Shown: one piece after another, positions 5,831 through 9,318 of the stretch
Layout: each line of letters begins with the position of its first letter
Numbering within the stretch: the stretch's first letter is position 1
Origin: Flavobacteriales bacterium
GTDB lineage: Bacteria > Bacteroidota > Bacteroidia > Flavobacteriales_D > Crocinitomicaceae
NCBI GenBank assembly: GCA_947476515.1
Contig: CANJQZ010000060.1
Span: 1 to 9,318, forward strand
Length of the DNA stretch: 9,318 nucleotides
Direction: 5' to 3'
Program-made: the position numbers and the translations under genes
Notes under the pieces: generated by a model
The model's database searches: none
Seen by the model: the letters and a program-made list of their open reading frames with translations, nothing else
What the model was told of the DNA's origin: nothing

Positions 5831-7854
5831 ATCTTGGAAACTTTATCCGCTGCATTGCGCATTGGCTTTCCTTCTTCAATGTTGAATGCTTCAAAAAATT
5901 CAGGGCAATTTTTTAAGGGTCCATTTACCCTGTACATTCCTGGTGAATGAGAATCGTTTGCAATTCTATTTTTCATTTCCTCCGGGGTGTACATTACTTT
6001 CCACAATTGCGCATAGGCAATAAAGAACCTTTGTGATGGTGTAAATCCTTCTCTTACTTCATTTGCTTTAAATTCTTTGGTCATCTTATAAGCATAATAG
6101 GCCATGGTTAATCCACCTAAATCTGCAATGTTTTCACCCATTGTTAATTCTGGGTTGACACAATGTCCTTCTATTGGACAAAAAGTAGAAAAGGTCTGTC
6201 CTAAAGTAGCCGTCTTAGTTTCAAATGATTTTCTGTCTTCTTCTGTCCACCAATTGGTAAAAGATCCATCGGCTGCAAATTTGGAACCCATGTCATCAAA
6301 TCCATGGGTGAATTCATGACCAATTACCATTCCAATGCGACCATAATTGACAGCGTCTTCTGCTTTATCGTCAAAAAATGGAGCTTGCATTATTCCTGCA
6401 GGGAAAGCAATTTCATTTAATAAAGGATGATAATAAGCATTGATCATGTGTGCCGGCATACCCCATTTTTCTTTATCTACGGGTTTACCAAGTTCTTTCA
6501 AGTTTTTCTGAACCGAGAATCTGTTGATTTCTTTAACATTCTCCAAATAATTGTTTGCTGTGAAATTTAAACTGGAATAATCTTCCCATTTAGAAGGAAA
6601 TCCTAATTTTCGTCCGATAGAATTTAATTTCTTCAATGCTTCCTTTTTAGTGTTAGCAGACATCCAATCTAAACCATTGATGCGACTCCTAAAGACAATT
6701 AGTAAATTGTCAACCATCGTGTTTACGCGTTCTTGAGCTGCTGCTGAATAGTATTTTTCAACAAATGCTTTCCCTAATAATTCTCCAAATTCTTGATTGG
6801 TGATTTCATCGATTACTCCCTCATTCAAAGGTTTCATTGATTTTTTTCCTGATAATACTTTACCGTAAAAATCAAAATTTAAAGCAACGAAATTTTCATT
6901 TAAATGTCCAGCATAATGATTGATAACATTCCATTTCAAGTAATCTTTCCAAACATTCAACGATTCTTGTTCAATTAGTAAGGCAACATTTTCAATAAAA
7001 GCAGGATTTCCAACGATAATACTGTCTGGATTAGCGCACCCGATGGAACTTAGATATAAACGAAAATCAAAAGTGCCAAACAATGCAGCCATTTCTTTGA
7101 AGGATTTCTTGTTGTAGGTCTTTTCAGGAATACGCATTTCTGCCGGAGCCATCATGCTTGAGGCTAATTTTTTCTCAAATTGAATAACATTGTCTGCTGC
7201 TTGTTTTGAGTTTTCAGGACTTTCTCCCGATAATACAAAGCATTTGGTAATATGATCTTGGTATTTCTGTAGAATTTCTTTTTTGTTTTCACTACTATAG
7301 TATTCTTTGTTTGGCAGCCCAATGCCTCCTTGACTTAAATACGCTGCGTTGATTTCCACTTGCTTCATATCTTGACCTATTCCAAAGCTGAAAAGGGAAC
7401 CAATAGCATCTCTATGATGTTGTGCAATTATGCCAACAATAAAATCTTTTCTATTGATTTGATCAATGCTTCCAAGATCCTTTTTTAAGGCCGTTGCGTA
7501 TTGATTGTTTCGTACTTCCATATTCATATAAGAAGCATAATAGGCTCCAAGCAGTTGATTCTGAGAACCTTTTTCAGATACTGATTTACTTGCCTCTTCG
7601 AGAATTTGTGTCAATTTCTTATTGTTGGATTGCTCTAATTCATTAAAACTTCCCCATCTTGATTCTGTCGGTGGAATGGTCGTCTTTGCGATCCAAGTAC
7701 CGTTGGAAAATTGAAAGAAATCATCTTTAGGATCTGTTGCCTTATCCAAGTAATTTAAATCAATAGTTGAAAAAGTGTTTTTTTCGACTGGTTTTTTTAA
7801 ACCGCAAGCACTTATTAAACAAATAGTTAAAAAGCTAAAAATTAATTTCTTCAT
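5824..7854 (-). CDS. M13 family zinc metallopeptidase (PepO/neprilysin-like), lipoprotein
   Basis: A 676-residue gluzincin endopeptidase, the usual length for bacterial M13 enzymes, which cleave oligopeptides. The N-terminus is a lipoprotein signal, MKKLIFSFLTICLISAC, with lipobox LISAC and lipidated Cys17, so it should sit in the outer or inner membrane facing the periplasm or exterior. Residues about 40-440 form the M13 N-terminal domain (DDFFQFSNGTW at 44-54). The catalytic domain has the substrate-binding motif NAYYHP (472-477), zinc site HEFTH (His513, Glu514, His517), third ligand Glu574 in GENIADLGG with Asp578, and His636 and Arg642 in DSHSPGMYRVNGP, matching neprilysin His711 and Arg717. 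The C-terminus ends SKIW, where the family usually has CKVW, so the usual terminal cysteine is replaced. All catalytic residues are intact. The start overlaps the GNAT gene stop in ATGA. It ends in TAG, overlapping the next gene by 7 bases. Confidence 0.96.
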   Translation of the reverse strand: MKKLIFSFLTICLISACGLKKPVEKNTFSTIDLNYLDKATDPKDDFFQFSNGTWIAKTTIPPTESRWGSFNELEQSNNKKLTQILEEASKSVSEKGSQNQLLGAYYASYMNMEVRNNQYATALKKDLGSIDQINRKDFIVGIIAQHHRDAIGSLFSFGIGQDMKQVEINAAYLSQGGIGLPNKEYYSSENKKEILQKYQDHITKCFVLSGESPENSKQAADNVIQFEKKLASSMMAPAEMRIPEKTYNKKSFKEMAALFGTFDFRLYLSSIGCANPDSIIVGNPAFIENVALLIEQESLNVWKDYLKWNVINHYAGHLNENFVALNFDFYGKVLSGKKSMKPLNEGVIDEITNQEFGELLGKAFVEKYYSAAAQERVNTMVDNLLIVFRSRINGLDWMSANTKKEALKKLNSIGRKLGFPSKWEDYSSLNFTANNYLENVKEINRFSVQKNLKELGKPVDKEKWGMPAHMINAYYHPLLNEIAFPAGIMQAPFFDDKAEDAVNYGRIGMVIGHEFTHGFDDMGSKFAADGSFTNWWTEEDRKSFETKTATLGQTFSTFCPIEGHCVNPELTMGENIADLGGLTMAYYAYKMTKEFKANEVREGFTPSQRFFIAYAQLWKVMYTPEEMKNRIANDSHSPGMYRVNGPLKNCPEFFEAFNIEEGKPMRNAADKVSKIW

Positions 7855-8318
7855 TGTTCTGAAAATTGTGGGGTAAATAACATTTGTACATGTGGGATAT
7901 CATCCTCTAGATATTCTTTTCCTGTGGAGAAAAATAAATGAGCATTATAATATTTCTCTAAGTGTTTTTGAGCCGAAATACGAACAGGGACAATACCGAA
8001 TTCTGCTTTAATAAATTTCATGCATTCTTTCATAAGAATATGTCCGTCGCCTTTGCCTCTAAAATTTTCATCTACTACAACGCGACCAATAGAAACTTCA
8101 GGGTAGGAGAGTCCCGGAGGTAAAATTCTTGCAGTAGCAACAACTATTCCCTTGCCATCACGGCAAATTACATGGTAACATTTTTTATCTTTTCCGTCTA
8201 AATCTAGGTAACTGCAGTTTTGTTCGACTACAAAGGTTCTTAATCGAAGTTCAATGATATCGTGAAATTCATTAGTAGATAATTCACTAAAAAATTTAAA
8301 TTGAAAATTGACTAACAT
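7851..8318 (-). CDS. ElaA-like GNAT family N-acetyltransferase
   Basis: A 155-residue cytoplasmic acetyltransferase of the GNAT superfamily, close to the ElaA group, transferring acetyl from acetyl-CoA to an unknown amine. Typical ElaA features are LRLRTFVVEQNCSYLDLDGKD (25-44), VSIGRVVVDENFRGKGDGH (75-93) containing the acetyl-CoA pyrophosphate loop R-G-K-G-D-G (87-92), ISAQKHLEKYY (114-124) and EDDIPHVQM (138-146). I chose the ATG at 8318-8316 over the in-frame TTG at 8339. ElaA proteins begin close to this Met, and the TTG lies inside the likely -7 promoter box and would be upstream of the transcription start. It is first in the minus-strand unit, and its stop overlaps the M13 peptidase start by 4 bases. 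ElaA function is not well established in any organism I know, so no substrate is offered. Confidence 0.92.
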   Translation of the reverse strand: MLVNFQFKFFSELSTNEFHDIIELRLRTFVVEQNCSYLDLDGKDKKCYHVICRDGKGIVVATARILPPGLSYPEVSIGRVVVDENFRGKGDGHILMKECMKFIKAEFGIVPVRISAQKHLEKYYNAHLFFSTGKEYLEDDIPHVQMLFTPQFSEQ

Positions 8319-8336
8319 GCTTTTATTTTTCTGCAC

Positions 8337-8344
8337 CAAATGTA
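8337..8344 (-). promoter_or_regulatory. -7 promoter element for the GNAT-M13-membrane protein unit
   Basis: The minus strand reads TACATTTG, matching TAnnTTTG. Transcription would start at about 8331-8333, leaving a leader of about 14 bases before the ATG at 8318. This supports the ATG as the start codon rather than the TTG at 8339. No -33 TTG is evident at the right distance. Confidence 0.45.
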
Positions 8345-8350
8345 CAAATG
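8337..8350. repeat. Short direct repeat over a promoter box
   Basis: CAAATG occurs twice, separated by TA, and one copy coincides with the -7 element of the minus-strand unit. The centre TGTACA is a 6-bp palindrome. It could be a small operator or simply a by-product of AT-rich sequence. Confidence 0.3.
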
Positions 8351-8387
8351 ATTTCGAGAATTTAAGCTACTTAAATCTTAAAAAGCC

Positions 8388-8395
8388 TATTTTTG
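8388..8395 (+). promoter_or_regulatory. -7 promoter element abutting the radical-SAM start codon
   Basis: TATTTTTG matches TAnnTTTG exactly and lies within a 12-base string (8387-8398) identical to that at the S41 peptidase promoter (2421-2432). It ends only 3 bases before the ATG at 8399, so a start of transcription 4-6 bases downstream would fall on the start codon and give a leaderless mRNA. No -33 element is evident. Confidence 0.4.
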
Positions 8396-8398
8396 TCT

Positions 8399-9318
8399 AT
8401 GGCCAAATGGAAGGACAGTATTAATTTATGGAATCATTTATCGATTAAGCGCACACTGAATTTAGTGCATTTGTATCTGGGGTATTCTTGGTCTCGTTGG
8501 ACAAAAATTCCAATCAATACTGCCTATCCATTTTCATTAAGTATTGAACCTACAACTGCTTGTAATTTGGGCTGTCCTGAATGTCCAAGTGGATTGAAGC
8601 AATTTACTAGACCAACAGGTAAAATTGATTTGTCAGTCCATCAAAAGATTTTAAATGATGTTAAAGGTTCTGTTTTTTATATCAACTACTATTTTCAAGG
8701 GGAACCTTTTTTGCATCCTCAATTTTTAGATTTGATTGCTCAGGCTAAAAATGAAAATATTTATACCGCTACCTCTACCAATGCGCATTTTATCGATGCA
8801 ACAATGGCCTTAAAAATCATAGATTCCGGTTTGGATCGTTTGATAATTTCGATAGATGGCTTAACACAAGAAACCTACGAGCAATATAGGGTACATGGTA
8901 AGTTAAATAAGGTGCTAAGCGCTACAAAACACTTAATTGACGCTAAAAAAGATAGAAAATCAAGTACGCCTTTTTTGATTTTCCAGTTACTAGCAGTGCG
9001 TGCAAATGAACATGAAATTCCTGGAGTTTTTGAATTAGGAAAATCTTTTGGTATTGACGAAGTGCGCATTAAAACAGCACAGCTTTATGATTTTGAAAAT
9101 GGAAATCCTTTGCTTCCTACGAATGAGAAATATGCTAGGTATCAACTTAAAAAAGACGGCACTTATAGATTAAAAGGAAAACAAATTAATGCTTGCTGGC
9201 GCATGTGGTCAGGTAGTGTGCTGACTTGGGATGCCAAAGTAGTTCCCTGTTGTTTTGATAAAGATGCAACGCATGTACTAGGTGATGCTTCAACAACTGA
9301 CTTCAAAGCAATTTGGCG
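8399..9318 (+). CDS. Radical SAM / SPASM domain protein, C-terminus cut by window edge
   Basis: I translated 306 codons from the ATG at 8399 to the right edge with no stop. A basic, aromatic N-terminal leader of about 45 residues precedes the radical-SAM core. CNLGCPEC (Cys55, Cys59, Cys62) is the CxxxCxxC motif binding the 4Fe-4S cluster that cleaves S-adenosylmethionine. YFQGEPFLHP (98-107) is the GE-type SAM-binding motif, and RLIISIDGLTQETYEQYR (147-164) is a typical later core strand. Cys266, Cys284 and Cys285 (CWRMW, VVPCCFD) mark a SPASM domain that holds auxiliary clusters, followed by LGDA and FKAIW as usual. SPASM enzymes often modify peptides, but many are not peptide-modifying, and no precursor peptide is visible here. 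I recall similar proteins as widespread and uncharacterised in Bacteroidota. An in-frame stop at 8372-8374 limits upstream extension; the only other upstream candidate is a TTG at 8393. Confidence 0.93.
   Translation, partial: MAKWKDSINLWNHLSIKRTLNLVHLYLGYSWSRWTKIPINTAYPFSLSIEPTTACNLGCPECPSGLKQFTRPTGKIDLSVHQKILNDVKGSVFYINYYFQGEPFLHPQFLDLIAQAKNENIYTATSTNAHFIDATMALKIIDSGLDRLIISIDGLTQETYEQYRVHGKLNKVLSATKHLIDAKKDRKSSTPFLIFQLLAVRANEHEIPGVFELGKSFGIDEVRIKTAQLYDFENGNPLLPTNEKYARYQLKKDGTYRLKGKQINACWRMWSGSVLTWDAKVVPCCFDKDATHVLGDASTTDFKAIW

Noticed and set aside
8319..8339. Upstream TTG start for the GNAT gene
   Set aside because: The TTG lies inside the probable -7 box, and ElaA-type proteins start at about the Met encoded at 8318.
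8399..9318. Radical-SAM/SPASM gene as part of a peptide natural-product (RiPP) cluster
   Set aside because: No small precursor-like gene, transporter or second maturase is visible within the window. The right flank is not available, so this cannot be claimed.
1..9318. CRISPR arrays, tRNA or rRNA genes, insertion sequences, phage or defence genes
   Set aside because: I read both strands for repeat-spacer patterns, tRNA-like cloverleaf sequence, transposase motifs and terminal repeats and found none. Nearly all bases are in confidently assigned genes.

Overview
The window reads as ordinary, gene-dense chromosome from a member of the Bacteroidota, most likely class Flavobacteriia. The evidence is an AT-rich composition, almost no Shine-Dalgarno sequences before the starts, exact matches to the Bacteroidota -7 promoter element (TAnnTTTG) in both divergent gaps, signal peptides ending just before Gln, and the protein families present (Bacteroidota-style S41 and M13 peptidases, and a SPASM radical-SAM protein of a type I recall from this phylum). 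A more exact placement within Flavobacteriales is not supportable from the sequence alone. I see no RNA gene, mobile element, CRISPR array, prophage or other sign of transfer, and no gap between genes exceeds 150 bases.

Layout. (1) Bases 1-2343, minus strand: a three-gene cluster read right to left, with a DUF2459-like membrane-anchored protein, an exported alpha/beta-hydrolase-like protein (11-bp overlap) and murB, which runs off the left edge. (2) Bases 2461-5291, plus strand: a two-gene unit of an exported S41 C-terminal processing peptidase and a FabF-type ketoacyl-ACP synthase, joined by a 4-bp ATGA overlap. (3) Bases 5288-8318, minus strand: a three-gene unit read right to left, with an ElaA-like GNAT acetyltransferase, an M13 lipoprotein metallopeptidase (4-bp overlap) and a small two-helix membrane protein (7-bp overlap, TTG start). 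Units 2 and 3 meet tail to tail and their stop codons share the palindrome TTAA. (4) Bases 8399-9318, plus strand: a radical-SAM/SPASM protein cut by the right edge.

How the genes fit together. The common theme is the cell envelope: peptidoglycan precursor synthesis (MurB), membrane lipid synthesis (FabF), two extracytoplasmic peptidases (S41, M13), and two exported or membrane-anchored proteins of unknown role. This is inferred from families and gene order; no single pathway is spelled out.

The window does not show a clear undescribed system. The points most worth a second look are a consensus promoter box abutting the radical-SAM start codon (possible leaderless mRNA), the translationally coupled S41-fabF pair with its unusual FabF C-terminal motif, and the uncharacterised DUF2459/hydrolase pair upstream of murB.
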